From: Anaerocolumna sp. MB42-C2
Lineage (GTDB): Bacteria > Bacillota > Clostridia > Lachnospirales > Lachnospiraceae
Direction of reading: 5' to 3'
Assembly (NCBI RefSeq): GCF_030913705.1
Contig: NZ_CP133190.1
Location: forward strand, 6,395,001-6,437,239
Length of the DNA stretch: 42,239 bases
This document shows positions 24,476-34,756 of the stretch, in pieces. The notes below the pieces were generated by a model. The model was given only the letters and a program-made list of their open reading frames with translations. It was not told the origin of the DNA and ran no database searches. The first letter of the stretch is position 1, and the number at the start of each line of letters is the position of its first letter. The translations under genes were made by a program, and so were the position numbers.

Positions 24476-26164
24476 GTGGTTATAAATGCAATAGATGCTT
24501 TGACGCTTAAGAAGATGTTTTTAGCAGGAGCAAAAAGCATTGAAAGTAAGAAAGAATATATTAATGAATTGAATGTATTTCCTGTACCGGATGGTGATAC
24601 CGGTACAAATATGACATTGACAATTATGTCCGCTGCAAAGGAAGTCTCACAGATGGAGAATCCAACTATCGAAGGACTGGCAAAAGCAATTTCCAGTGGC
24701 TCACTGCGAGGCGCCAGAGGTAATTCTGGTGTTATTTTATCTCAGCTGTTCCGGGGATTTACTAAGGAAATAAAGGACTTTAATGAAATAAATGTTACTA
24801 TAATGGCAAATGCTTTTGGAAAAGCTGTAGAAACGGCTTATAAGGCAGTTATGAAACCTAAGGAAGGTACAATTCTAACTGTCGCCAGAGGTGGTGCGGA
24901 AAAAGCTGCAGAGTTGGCTTCTGAAACAGATGACCTGGTTTTCTTTGGCAAAGAAGTTATTAATTACATGGAAGAAGTACTTGCACATACACCGGAACTG
25001 CTTCCCGTGCTAAAAGAAGCCGGAGTAGTTGATTCCGGTGGACAGGGGCTTGTTGAAATAGTGAAAGGTGCTTATGATGTATTACTTGGTAAAGAAGTTG
25101 ATTTTGACGCGGCTAAAACGTCTAAAGTCGATACGTCTGTATCAATTAATATAGATACAATTAATACTGCAGATATTAAGTTTGGATACTGCACCGAATT
25201 TTTAATTATATTAGAAAAAGAATTTAATCAAGATACAGAACTTGATTTTAAAGGCTATTTAGAATCGATTGGTGATTCTTTGGTAGTAGTTGCAGATGAT
25301 GACATTGTCAAGGTTCATGTACATACCAATGATCCGGGACTTGCCATTCAACGCGCTTTAACTTATGGTTCATTATCTAAAATTAAGATTGATAATATGA
25401 GAGAAGAGCATAATGAGCGATTAATAAAAGATGCTGAAAAAATTGCTGCAAAACAAGCAGAAGAGAAAAAGTTGAAAATGAGTAAACCTGTTAAGACACC
25501 TAAAAAGGAAGTCGGTTTTATTTCAGTCTCCATAGGAGAGGGAATTAACGACATATTTAAGGGACTTGGAGTGGATTATATTATTGCCGGTGGTCAGACT
25601 ATGAATCCCAGTACTGAGGATATGTTAAATGCTATTGAACAGGTTAATGCTGAAACTATTTTTATATTCCCGAATAACAGCAATATAATACTTGCCGCAC
25701 AACAGGCAAAGGATTTAACGGAAGATAAAAAAATTGTGGTGATTCCATCCAGAACTATACCGCAGGGTATCACTTCTATCATTAATTATGTTCATGATAA
25801 ATCAGTTGAAGAAAATGAAAAGCGCATGACCGAAGAAATGAAAAAAGTAAAGAGTGGACAGGTAACTTATGCAGTAAGAGATACCAATATTGATGGAAAA
25901 GAAATTAAACAAGGCAATATTATGGGATTGGATGATAAGACGATTCTTTCTGTAGGCTCAGATATTTCAGATACCACTTTTGATTTGATTAAAGGACTGA
26001 TAGATGAAGATTCGGAATTAATCAGTCTGTATTATGGTGCAGATATCACAGAAGAAACTGCAGCTGAACTGGCTGAAGCAATTATGAAAGAATATCCCAA
26101 TATGGATGTAGAAGTACATTTTGGCGGCCAGCCAATTTATTATTACGTGCTTTCAGTAGAATAA
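24476..26164 (+). CDS. yloV: DAK2-domain protein YloV/FakA (fatty acid kinase-like)
   Basis: FakA phosphorylates exogenous fatty acids held by FakB (DegV) proteins. I choose GTG 24476 because AGGAGG at 24461-24466 is 9 nt upstream and the resulting N-terminus (MVINAIDALTLKKMF) fits the family. ATG 24443 would add 11 residues. The 562-residue protein has the DhaL/DAK2 nucleotide domain with metal-binding aspartates D39 and D41 in PVPDGDTGTNM, then LRGARGNSGVILSQ, KPKEGT and DSGGQGL. It continues through the central FakA domain to a DegV-like C-terminal domain (about 350-562). No fakB gene is in the window. It is coupled to yloU. Confidence 0.93.
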   Translation: MVINAIDALTLKKMFLAGAKSIESKKEYINELNVFPVPDGDTGTNMTLTIMSAAKEVSQMENPTIEGLAKAISSGSLRGARGNSGVILSQLFRGFTKEIKDFNEINVTIMANAFGKAVETAYKAVMKPKEGTILTVARGGAEKAAELASETDDLVFFGKEVINYMEEVLAHTPELLPVLKEAGVVDSGGQGLVEIVKGAYDVLLGKEVDFDAAKTSKVDTSVSINIDTINTADIKFGYCTEFLIILEKEFNQDTELDFKGYLESIGDSLVVVADDDIVKVHVHTNDPGLAIQRALTYGSLSKIKIDNMREEHNERLIKDAEKIAAKQAEEKKLKMSKPVKTPKKEVGFISVSIGEGINDIFKGLGVDYIIAGGQTMNPSTEDMLNAIEQVNAETIFIFPNNSNIILAAQQAKDLTEDKKIVVIPSRTIPQGITSIINYVHDKSVEENEKRMTEEMKKVKSGQVTYAVRDTNIDGKEIKQGNIMGLDDKTILSVGSDISDTTFDLIKGLIDEDSELISLYYGADITEETAAELAEAIMKEYPNMDVEVHFGGQPIYYYVLSVE

Positions 26165-26188
26165 TCCCTGGGTTTTACCTGGGTCTAA

Positions 26189-26289
26189 TAAAAAGATTCT
26201 TCGAGCTTAACAGGCTCTCTAAAGCAGCTTAACAATGAGTAAGTCTTTAGAGCGGTATGCTATTAGCAAACGCGGGGATTCTTTTTTTT
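26189..26289 (+). terminator. Complex terminator after yloV
   Basis: A hairpin CTCTAAAG (26217-26224)/CTTTAGAG (26245-26252) lies inside a larger fold that brings AAAGATTCTTCG near 26192 close to CGGGGATTCTTT. Eight T residues follow at 26282-26289. AGCTTAACA occurs twice inside (near 26205 and 26226). The structure is larger than a plain terminator but no riboswitch family is recognised. Confidence 0.65.
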
Positions 26290-26414
26290 ATCGTATGCTG
26301 TTATAGTACTGCTAATATGGTGGGATAATTGAGGTATATTAAGAACGGAAATTATATCCTTGAAGTATAGTGCAAAAATAGGTCATACAAGACCAGATAG
26401 AAATGGAGACAGGC

Positions 26415-28481
26415 ATGAGAGATAGTTTATTAATAACATTAAACGGTCCTTTAAGAGCAATCAAAGGAATAGGCGAAAAAACAGAAAAAGATTTTAATAA
26501 AATGGGATTATATACGGTTGAAGACTTATTAAAGCATTATCCCAGGGCTTATGATGTGTTTGAAGCTCCGATTCCTATAATCGACATTACCGAAGGTATT
26601 ACCGAAGGTAAGATTGTTTCTATTGAAGCTTCTGTTATTTCAACAGTTCAGGCTAAACAGGTCAGGAATTTGAAAATAATCAGCTGTCAAGTTAAGGATT
26701 CCAGTGGTAAATTGCCTTTGAGCTGGTTTAATATGCCGTTTCTGCGTAATAAATTACATATGGGTTATCATTTTATATTCCGCGGCAAAGTAGTCAGAAA
26801 AAATGGTGTTTTGGTTATAGAGCAGCCCAATATATACACGAGGGAAGAATACCGTATTAAAATGAATGTTCTACAGCCTGTGTATATTTTAACGTCCGGT
26901 ATTACAAATAATTTAATCTCCAAATCAGTTAAGACAGTATTAGAGCAATTGGATTTGGCCAAGGATTATTTACCAAAAAGAATTCAGAAAGAATATCATT
27001 TAATTAATTATAAAAATGCATTACAGGAAATTCATTTTCCTAAAAGTTTTGAAACAATGGCTGATGCCAGAACCAGACTGGTGTTCGATGAATTTTTTCA
27101 ATTTACTTTAGCACTGCAGTTTTTGAAAGAAAAAAGGAAAATCTGGAATAATGATTTTAGAATCAGCGAACAGGAAATATGTGACCGATTCCTAAAAGAA
27201 TTACCTTATGAACTTACAAAAGCACAGTTAAAAGTATGGAAAGAAATAAAGTCCGATTTAACTGGGAAACATACCATGAACCGATTAGTACAAGGTGATG
27301 TCGGGTCAGGTAAGACTATACTGGCAGCACTAGCCTTGCTCCTTACAACTTTAAATGGTTATCAGGGCAGTTTAATGGTACCTACTGAGGTACTGGCAAA
27401 GCAGCATTATGAATCTTTGGGCCGAATGTTCTCCGCTTTTGGTATAAAAACAATATTGCTGGTAGGTTCCATGACAGCCTCGGAGAAAATAAAAGCCTAT
27501 GAAAAAATCAAAAATCATGAGGTGGACGTAATAATAGGAACCCATGCATTAATCCAGGAAAAAGTGGAGTATGACAATCTGGCACTGGCTGTAACGGATG
27601 AACAACACCGCTTTGGTGTAAGGCAAAGAGAAGCCTTATCCGGTAAAGGAATTCATCCTCATGTACTGGTTATGAGCGCGACACCAATACCGAGGACCCT
27701 TGCTATTATATTGTACGGAGATCTTGATATATCCATAGTAGATGAGCTGCCTGCAAACCGCCTGCCTATTAAAAACTGTGTAGTGGATACCGGATATCGT
27801 CCTACTGCCTACCATTTTATAACGAAAGAAATAAGAAAAGGAAGACAAGCTTATGTAATCTGCCCTATGGTAGATGAAAGTGAAGTGATAGAAGCAGAGA
27901 ATGTGTTGGAATACACGGAAAAGCTAAAAGAGGCCATGCCCTCCGATATTGTAGTAGAATACCTGCACGGAAAGATGAAACCAAAAGAAAAAAATGAAAT
28001 CATGGAACGTTTTTCCGCCGGAGAAATACAGACATTAGTTTCTACTACAGTTGTAGAAGTTGGAGTCAATGTTCCCAATGCTACCGTAATGATGATTGAA
28101 AATGCCGAGCGTTTTGGACTGGCTCAGCTGCATCAGTTAAGGGGAAGAGTGGGAAGAGGTCAACATCAGTCTTACTGTATCTTAGTCAGTGGTTCCGGCG
28201 GGAAAGAAACGAAAGAAAGACTTGAAATATTAAGTAAGTCCAATGATGGATTTTATATAGCCGGCGAAGATCTGAAATTAAGGGGACCCGGAGATATGTT
28301 TGGAATCAGGCAAAGTGGAGATATGGAATTCCGGATCGGTGATATTTATAATGATGCCGCTGTGCTAATGAAAGCGAATGAAGCTGCAAAAAGTTTAACA
28401 AAACAAGAATTAGATTTATTTCTGGAAGAAAATCCGGAATTAAGAGATAAGATAAACTTTTTTGATATGGGTACCTTGTAA
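26415..28481 (+). CDS. recG: ATP-dependent DNA helicase RecG
   Basis: RecG remodels stalled replication forks and branch-migrates Holliday junctions. From ATG 26415 (GGAG at 26405-26408, 6 nt spacer; a longer start at 26403 is possible) the protein has 688 residues, the normal length. It has the N-terminal wedge/OB domain (IKGIGEKTEKDF, then about 60-150), Walker A GDVGSGKT at 294-301, DEQH as the DExH box, motif III SATPIPRT, and QLRGRVGRG motif VI. Position after rpmB-yloU-yloV is conserved in Firmicutes. Confidence 0.96.
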   Translation: MRDSLLITLNGPLRAIKGIGEKTEKDFNKMGLYTVEDLLKHYPRAYDVFEAPIPIIDITEGITEGKIVSIEASVISTVQAKQVRNLKIISCQVKDSSGKLPLSWFNMPFLRNKLHMGYHFIFRGKVVRKNGVLVIEQPNIYTREEYRIKMNVLQPVYILTSGITNNLISKSVKTVLEQLDLAKDYLPKRIQKEYHLINYKNALQEIHFPKSFETMADARTRLVFDEFFQFTLALQFLKEKRKIWNNDFRISEQEICDRFLKELPYELTKAQLKVWKEIKSDLTGKHTMNRLVQGDVGSGKTILAALALLLTTLNGYQGSLMVPTEVLAKQHYESLGRMFSAFGIKTILLVGSMTASEKIKAYEKIKNHEVDVIIGTHALIQEKVEYDNLALAVTDEQHRFGVRQREALSGKGIHPHVLVMSATPIPRTLAIILYGDLDISIVDELPANRLPIKNCVVDTGYRPTAYHFITKEIRKGRQAYVICPMVDESEVIEAENVLEYTEKLKEAMPSDIVVEYLHGKMKPKEKNEIMERFSAGEIQTLVSTTVVEVGVNVPNATVMMIENAERFGLAQLHQLRGRVGRGQHQSYCILVSGSGGKETKERLEILSKSNDGFYIAGEDLKLRGPGDMFGIRQSGDMEFRIGDIYNDAAVLMKANEAAKSLTKQELDLFLEENPELRDKINFFDMGTL

Positions 28482-28614
28482 GGTTTGGGCAATATTTCCC
28501 AAACGGGAGGTCACAGGTTTTATTAACATTCACTTTTTATTTATGGAAATATATAGTATAATAAAAATTGATTATTTAGGATTTATAAAGCAGCTTAGGG
28601 GGAGGAGTGTCATA

Positions 28615-30249
28615 ATGAGCCAGGGTTATACAAAAACCAAACTTTATCAAATCGGAAAAGATAATTATAATACCTTAGCAAAATATTGTGACCTGTTATT
28701 ACAGGAGGGTTACTGGGAAAAACCGGAATCAGTACTCCACCGGCCCATAAAAGAGATGCTGGATTTGTACCTTCAGGCAATTCTGATACAGTTAGCAGTT
28801 TTCTGCGGCTGTTTTAATCCGGATGAGCGGCAGTTTATTGCTGATATACCTGAACATAATATAATAGGTTTAACAACAGATCAGGCAGATGGTAAAGAAA
28901 TAAATTATCAATCAGAAAAAGTTCTTCATGCACCCCCAATATTACTGCAGTTGTGCAGCCTGCGGGATATAGAGAAATCTTCCTGTATCGGCGGAATGTT
29001 TTTTGATACATTGCTTACTATATTACTTACCATGTCCTATTTAAATGATTCCAAAAATACGAAATTAACTTCCTTTATTTTAGGATATTATCATCAGGTC
29101 AGTGCTTTTCTGAAAGGGAATGACAAGTTAAATTATATAATAGATGAACGGTATGTTTTTCGGAAAATCAGCTGTGAAGAACTGGAATACAGTAATGCCC
29201 TGCAGATTACTTCCAATGGTGATTTTGAAAAATATAAAGATAAATATATCTTAAATTGGGACAAAGCTAAGATTAATGTCCGAAAGACCCATGATGAGAC
29301 CGTTGATTCGGTAACGGAGAAGGAAGATTCCCAAAAACCGGATGAATCGGTGTTTAAGCATAATGATTTCCCGGAGGCTGTTGCTTTGGAGACGGATTCT
29401 CATATAGTAACAGAGACAGAGAGTAAAAACAGACAGAAACTGGAGGAATATCTGGAAGAGTTATATTCCCTGATTGGTTTGGATTCGGTCAAAACGGAGA
29501 TTAACTCTTTAATAAATCTGATTAAGGTTAGAAAACTTCGTGAAGAATATAATATGCCTACGATGGATATGTCTTACCACATGGTTTATACAGGTAATCC
29601 GGGAACTGGTAAAACCACGGTTGCCAGATTAGTAGCTAAAATATATAAAGAATTAGGTATTTTATCCGAGGGTAATTTGGTGGAAACGGACCGTTCAGGA
29701 TTGGTAGCAGGATATGTGGGACAGACTGCCCTAAAGGTGAAAGAAGTGGTAGAAAGGGCTCTTGGCGGGGTTTTGTTTATTGATGAGGCATATTCCCTGG
29801 CCGGAAGTATCGGTACCAGTGATTTTGGAGCGGAAGCGATTGACACATTAGTAAAAATGATGGAAGATCACAGGGATAATTTAGTTGTTATTGTTGCGGG
29901 ATATCGGGATGAAATGCAGACATTTTTAAAGGCAAATACGGGTTTAATATCAAGATTCAATAAATTTATCGATTTTGAAGATTATACCAATGATGAATTG
30001 ATACTTATTCTGGAATCAATGGCTGGGAAAGCCGGCCTTGTTATAGAAGAAGATGCACTTATTGAAGTAAAAAATAAATTAAATACTATGGATGAGAAAA
30101 ACAGGGTACAGTTTGGAAATGCAAGAGGAATACGAAATGTATTTGAAAAGATTGTTGTAAATCAGGCAAACCGTTTAGTAACATATGACAGACCTACCAA
30201 AGAACAATTATCGGAAGTATTACCAAAAGATATTTATAATGTATTATAA
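28615..30249 (+). CDS. CbxX/CfqX (SpoVK-type) AAA ATPase with unknown N-terminal domain
   Basis: From ATG 28615 (strong GGGGGAGGAG site 5-15 nt upstream) the protein has 544 residues. The C-terminal half is a CbxX-type AAA module: LYSLIGLDSVKTEI lead-in, Walker A GNPGTGKTT at 327-335, the pore-like GYVGQT, Walker B GVLFIDE at 385-391, sensor 1 VIVAGYRDEM and an arginine in LISRFNKFI. CbxX relatives include Rubisco activase CbbX and the Bacillus sporulation protein SpoVK. No Rubisco is near. Residues 1-270 are helical with no domain I recognise and probably choose the substrate. It precedes the glycan genes by 24 nt, so it may be in their operon. Confidence 0.85.
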   Translation: MSQGYTKTKLYQIGKDNYNTLAKYCDLLLQEGYWEKPESVLHRPIKEMLDLYLQAILIQLAVFCGCFNPDERQFIADIPEHNIIGLTTDQADGKEINYQSEKVLHAPPILLQLCSLRDIEKSSCIGGMFFDTLLTILLTMSYLNDSKNTKLTSFILGYYHQVSAFLKGNDKLNYIIDERYVFRKISCEELEYSNALQITSNGDFEKYKDKYILNWDKAKINVRKTHDETVDSVTEKEDSQKPDESVFKHNDFPEAVALETDSHIVTETESKNRQKLEEYLEELYSLIGLDSVKTEINSLINLIKVRKLREEYNMPTMDMSYHMVYTGNPGTGKTTVARLVAKIYKELGILSEGNLVETDRSGLVAGYVGQTALKVKEVVERALGGVLFIDEAYSLAGSIGTSDFGAEAIDTLVKMMEDHRDNLVVIVAGYRDEMQTFLKANTGLISRFNKFIDFEDYTNDELILILESMAGKAGLVIEEDALIEVKNKLNTMDEKNRVQFGNARGIRNVFEKIVVNQANRLVTYDRPTKEQLSEVLPKDIYNVL

Positions 30250-30273
30250 AAAATACAACCAAAGGAGATTAGT

Positions 30274-31368
30274 ATGTATTATAAGTATATCGTAGTCGGA
30301 GCGGGACTTGCAGGGTTAACCATAGCAGAGAGAATAGCATCTGAGTTAAAGGAAAAAGTATTAATTATAGAAAAACGTAATCATATCGGAGGTAATGTGT
30401 ATGATTCCTACAATGAGGATGGAATCTTAATTCACAATTACGGTCCCCATATCTTCCATACAAATGATAGAGAGGTTTACCAGTATTTAAGCAAGTTTAC
30501 TCCCTGGAATGATTTTTGGCATAGAGTTCTTACCTATGTTGACGGCAATCTGGTTCCTATGCCGATAACGGTGGAAACGATTAATAAACTCTACAACTTA
30601 AATCTTTCCTGCGATGAAGTGGAAGATTTCTTAAAAGAAAAAGCAGTTTCCCTGGATGAAATTAAAACCAGCAAGGATGTAGCGTTAAGTAAGGTTGGTC
30701 TTGATATATATGAAAAGATTTTTGAGACTTATACCAGAAAACAGTGGGGGATTGATCCCGGTGAAATTGATACATCCGTAATCTCCAGAATTCCTATTCG
30801 TTTAAACAGGGATACCAGGTATTTTAATGACCGGTATCAGGGAATGCCGAAATACGGTTTTACCAGGATGTGTGAAAAAATGGTATCTAATCCTAATATC
30901 AAGATTTTACTTAATACGGATTATAAAGAAGTTATAAAGGATTTAACGTATGATAAATTAATATATACCGGACCCACCGATTATTTTTATGATTATAAAT
31001 ATGGAAAAATGGAATACCGAAGTATAGATTTTGTATTTGAAACTTTTAACAAGGAAGAATATCAGTCTGCTCCGGTAGTGAATTATCCAAACGATTATGA
31101 TTTTACCCGAATAACGGAATTTAAGAAGTTAACCTGGCAGGAACATAAAAATACTACTATTTTAAAGGAATATCCCTGCAGTGACGGCGAACCTTATTAT
31201 CCATTCCCTACGAAAGACTGCAAAGAACAATTTAGTTTATATCAGGCAGAAATGGATAAAGAAACAAATGTTTTATTTGTAGGAAGATTAGCCGAATACC
31301 GTTATTATAACATGGACGCCGTAGTAAGACGTGCTCTTGATATTTTTCATGGAGGGTTAAATGGATAA
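30274..31368 (+). CDS. glf: UDP-galactopyranose mutase
   Basis: Glf interconverts UDP-galactopyranose and UDP-galactofuranose, the donor for galactofuranose in surface polysaccharides. The 364-residue flavoprotein has the FAD-binding GxGxxG (G9, G11, G14 in VVGAGLAGLT), the EKRNHIGGNVYD loop, the NYGPHIFHT substrate segment, TRKQWGIDP, and the C-terminal VGRLAEYRYYNMDAVV. AAGGAG precedes the ATG. The last 8 nt overlap the glycosyltransferase start, so the two are translationally coupled. Confidence 0.95.
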   Translation: MYYKYIVVGAGLAGLTIAERIASELKEKVLIIEKRNHIGGNVYDSYNEDGILIHNYGPHIFHTNDREVYQYLSKFTPWNDFWHRVLTYVDGNLVPMPITVETINKLYNLNLSCDEVEDFLKEKAVSLDEIKTSKDVALSKVGLDIYEKIFETYTRKQWGIDPGEIDTSVISRIPIRLNRDTRYFNDRYQGMPKYGFTRMCEKMVSNPNIKILLNTDYKEVIKDLTYDKLIYTGPTDYFYDYKYGKMEYRSIDFVFETFNKEEYQSAPVVNYPNDYDFTRITEFKKLTWQEHKNTTILKEYPCSDGEPYYPFPTKDCKEQFSLYQAEMDKETNVLFVGRLAEYRYYNMDAVVRRALDIFHGGLNG

Positions 31369-32068
31369 ACTTTATATTGTAATTCCGGCTTACAATGAAG
31401 AAGAGAATATCCAGGGCATAATTAATGATTGGTATAGTATAGTGGATAAAATTGGTAATGATAGTAAATTAGTAATAATAGATGATGGAAGTAAAGATTC
31501 TACTTATTCCATTATGAAACAGGAAGCAACGACGCGACCTTTATTTGAGCCGTTAACAAAAAAAAACGGAGGTCATGGTGCAACAGTTTTATATGGATAT
31601 AAATATGGAATTAAACAGGGAGCAAACTATATATTTCAGACGGATTCAGACGGTCAGACCTTACCGGAAGAATTTTGGGATTTTTGGAAACTGCGAAAAC
31701 AATATGTTATGATAATCGGTTTTAGGAACCATCGCCAGGATGGATTATCCAGATTATTTGTAACTAAAGTTTTAAAATTCGTATTGCAGTTATGTTTCCA
31801 TGTTTCTATAAAAGATGCCAATACACCTTTCCGTCTGATCCAGGCAGAAACTCTAAAAGAGAATATCAGATTAATACCAAAAGATTATAACTTATCAAAT
31901 GTATTATTATCTGTAATCTACGGAAAGAAAAAACTTCCGGTAAAATACTTACCGATTACATTCCGCCCCAGACAAGGCGGAGTGAATTCCATTAATATGA
32001 AAAAAATCTTTAAGATCGGTATACAGGCAGTAAAGGACTTTTTGAAAATTAATAAGTATATAAGGTAA
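31361..32068 (+). CDS. Family 2 (GT-A) glycosyltransferase
   Basis: The 235-residue enzyme has the GT-A start VIPAYNEEENIQGII, the nucleotide-binding D41/D42 in IIDDGSKDST and the metal-binding D95-S-D97 in QTDSDGQT. NTPFRLIQ follows, seen in DPM1-like transferases. It lacks the C-terminal membrane helices of many polyprenyl-phosphate sugar transferases, so it is soluble or peripheral. GGAGGG lies before its ATG inside glf. Neighbours suggest a polyprenyl-phosphate-sugar synthase or a Galf-related transferase. The sugar is not known. Confidence 0.88.
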   Translation: MDKLYIVIPAYNEEENIQGIINDWYSIVDKIGNDSKLVIIDDGSKDSTYSIMKQEATTRPLFEPLTKKNGGHGATVLYGYKYGIKQGANYIFQTDSDGQTLPEEFWDFWKLRKQYVMIIGFRNHRQDGLSRLFVTKVLKFVLQLCFHVSIKDANTPFRLIQAETLKENIRLIPKDYNLSNVLLSVIYGKKKLPVKYLPITFRPRQGGVNSINMKKIFKIGIQAVKDFLKINKYIR

Positions 32069-32123
32069 TAAATTTCGGAACAACATATCTAATCGAAATT
32101 TGGTATTCAGGAAAGAGGTTATT

Positions 32124-34532
32124 ATGGAGAATTCAATAACTGCGCCTGATGAGGGTGGCTATCCTTTTAAAATTAAGTATGTGATTCAAATTATGATTGG
32201 AATATTTATTTTCATTTTTGCAAAATTTTTATTAGGTGAAGATTTTATTCCATTTTTTAAATGGTGGTTCGTATTACTGTTGTTAGGAGTCATTTTTTTA
32301 CCAATGACACAGAAAATATTTCGATTATTTCATGATAACGGATATTTATTCTCAAAGACAATGGGGATTGCTTTATCCGGTTATCTTATGTGGTTTCTTT
32401 CGTCCTTAAAAATCATGAAATTCAGTTCTTTGAACTGTATTATTGTGGTTATACTATTTCTATGTATTAACATAGTTCTTTTATATACGACGAAAGAAGA
32501 AAATAAAAAATTAATGTTTACCGCAGAAAAAATTTCAGCCATGATAACGGAAGAAGTGCTTTTTTTGGCTTTGTTTATGATTTGGACGTATATAAGAGGG
32601 TTTAAGCCGGAGGCTTACGGAACAGAGAAATTCATGGACTATGGATTTATGACTATTATGATGCGCGGGGATTATATGCCGCCAAAAGATTTATGGTTTG
32701 CCGGCAGTACGATTAATTATTATTATGTCGGTCAATATATGGCAGCCTTTATGACAAAGTTGTCCTTATGTACCGTAAATGTGGGATACAATCTGATGTT
32801 GATGACATTAGCGGCCTTTGGATTTGTACTTCCCTTTTCTTTAATTTATAATGTAACCCAAAATTTTTTGGAGGATAATTTCATTAAATATAAAAAGGCG
32901 CCTTTGTTTGCGGGCCTTTTATCCGGTGCAGGAGTATCTATAGCAGGTAATATGCATTTTACTTTATTTTATTGGATTATTCCAACACTGCGTATCTTGC
33001 TTGGAATTAAGACAGAGGAAGAGGATTCCCATTACTGGTTTCCGGATTCTACAAGATATATCGGTTATAATCCGGATACAAAAGATAAAACAATACACGA
33101 ATTCCCCAGTTATTCATTCATATTGGGGGATTTACACGCTCATGTCATAAATATTATATTTGTACTGACAGTGCTGGGAATTCTGTTCGCGTGGCTTTTG
33201 TACCGAAGAAAACGGAAAAATTCACTCAGAGAGGAAGACAAATTTGGAAAAAGACAGGTCTTTAAAGAGATAATTAATCCACATATAGTACTGATAGGTT
33301 TTTTCATAGGTTTGTTCCATACAACAAACTTTTGGGATTTTCCAATTTATTATGTAGTGGCGGGAGCGGTTATATTATTTTCGAATTTAGTTGATTATGG
33401 TTTCGATCATACCGTTATAGAAGACGGCAGAATTCGCCCATCCCTAAAACCATTTTGGATCACTGCATCTCAGGGAATTACTGTTATCATTGCTGCTAAA
33501 TTGACTGCTTTGCCATTTACTTTAAATTTTGATCAAATAGCAACAGAAATACAAATCACCTATACTCATACACCATTTTATCAGCTGATTATTTTATGGG
33601 GACTTCCGTTTACTTTAGTACTTGGCTTATTCGTGGAATTGATTCAAAAATATAATCAGAAATCAAAAGAGACTCAAGTATTAGAACCCGATCAGCAAAA
33701 TTTATATTATAGTAACCGGTCAAATTTTTTCATTAAATTCTTAACCGGATTAAATAGTTCCGAATTATTTATATTAACCCTTGGTTTATGCGGAGCAGGG
33801 CTTGTATTTATACCGGAATTAGTATACGTAAAGGATATCTATTCCGGTGATTATAAAAGAGCCAATACGATGTTTAAACTGACCTATCAGGCATTTATTC
33901 TGTTCGGTACTTCTGCCGGATTTATTTTTCTTAAATTTATGAAAGACCGTAGATTTTTGTGGCAGAAAAAGTTTATTATTTTTACTTTACTGCTGTTTAT
34001 AAGCAGCTTGTGGTATTTTAAAGTATCCGTTGGAAGCTGGTATGGTAATGTATTTAATACGGCAGGTTATAAGGGTCTGGATGCGGCTGCTTATTTAAAT
34101 ACTCAGATGCCCGATGATTTTAAAGCAATAAACTGGATGAATGAGAATATAAAAGGAACCCCGGTTATTCTGGAAGCAAACGGCGACAGTTATTCCGATT
34201 ATGAACGCGTATCTGTAGCTACCGGTCTACCTACCGTACTTGGATGGTATGTACATGAGTGGTTGTGGAGAGGTGATACGAAAGTAATTGATCAAAGGGC
34301 TGCCGATATACAGGATATATATACATCAACTGATAAAAATAAAGTGAAAGCTCTAATTGATAAATATCAGATTGAATATATTTATATAGGTAAATGTGAG
34401 AATGATAAATATGAAGCTGTTAATCATACGTTATTAAAAAATTTGGGAGATGAGGTTTTTAATAGTCCGGCAGCAGAGGATAAAAACTATGAAACCTATA
34501 TTATTCACATAAACCGAAAGGTTAAAGATTAA
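32124..34532 (+). CDS. DUF2298 (YYY) polytopic membrane protein, probable GT-C-like glycosyltransferase
   Basis: From ATG 32124 (GAAAGAGG at about 32111-32118) the protein has 802 residues and about 15 membrane segments. The conserved points of the family are visible: TINYYYVGQYMAA, the GDLHAHVIN motif in an outer loop, TNFWDFPIYY, and KRANTMFKLTYQAFIL, followed by a final soluble region of about 150 residues (from roughly 650). The family is better known from archaea and Chloroflexi. Fold comparisons group it with GT-C enzymes that use lipid-linked sugars, but no activity is proven. Next to glf and a GT2, it likely completes a lipid-linked surface glycan pathway. Confidence 0.82.
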   Translation: MENSITAPDEGGYPFKIKYVIQIMIGIFIFIFAKFLLGEDFIPFFKWWFVLLLLGVIFLPMTQKIFRLFHDNGYLFSKTMGIALSGYLMWFLSSLKIMKFSSLNCIIVVILFLCINIVLLYTTKEENKKLMFTAEKISAMITEEVLFLALFMIWTYIRGFKPEAYGTEKFMDYGFMTIMMRGDYMPPKDLWFAGSTINYYYVGQYMAAFMTKLSLCTVNVGYNLMLMTLAAFGFVLPFSLIYNVTQNFLEDNFIKYKKAPLFAGLLSGAGVSIAGNMHFTLFYWIIPTLRILLGIKTEEEDSHYWFPDSTRYIGYNPDTKDKTIHEFPSYSFILGDLHAHVINIIFVLTVLGILFAWLLYRRKRKNSLREEDKFGKRQVFKEIINPHIVLIGFFIGLFHTTNFWDFPIYYVVAGAVILFSNLVDYGFDHTVIEDGRIRPSLKPFWITASQGITVIIAAKLTALPFTLNFDQIATEIQITYTHTPFYQLIILWGLPFTLVLGLFVELIQKYNQKSKETQVLEPDQQNLYYSNRSNFFIKFLTGLNSSELFILTLGLCGAGLVFIPELVYVKDIYSGDYKRANTMFKLTYQAFILFGTSAGFIFLKFMKDRRFLWQKKFIIFTLLLFISSLWYFKVSVGSWYGNVFNTAGYKGLDAAAYLNTQMPDDFKAINWMNENIKGTPVILEANGDSYSDYERVSVATGLPTVLGWYVHEWLWRGDTKVIDQRAADIQDIYTSTDKNKVKALIDKYQIEYIYIGKCENDKYEAVNHTLLKNLGDEVFNSPAAEDKNYETYIIHINRKVKD

Positions 34533-34636
34533 GGATTGTTTTCGGCTAATTAATAATTATTATTATATTTTAATCCAATCAGCACAAAACCTCGTAATTA
34601 ATGTATAATAAAATTAAAAAATTTCAATAATTTACC

Positions 34637-34666
34637 TGTTTATTAAAAAATAGATTGCACATAATA
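34637..34666 (+). promoter_or_regulatory. Candidate forespore (sigma-G type) promoter for the SASP gene
   Basis: TGTTTA (34637-34642) and CATAATA (34660-34666) are 17 nt apart. The -10 fits the sigma-G pattern CATNNTA, but the -35 fits poorly. It lies about 90 nt before the SASP start. Confidence 0.4.
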
Positions 34667-34756
34667 ATAGCGTAACAAACAACAACACAGAATTATTTTG
34701 AATCAAGCAAAAAAATAACTGATTGAATTCAAAATATGAAAATGGAGGCGTTTATT

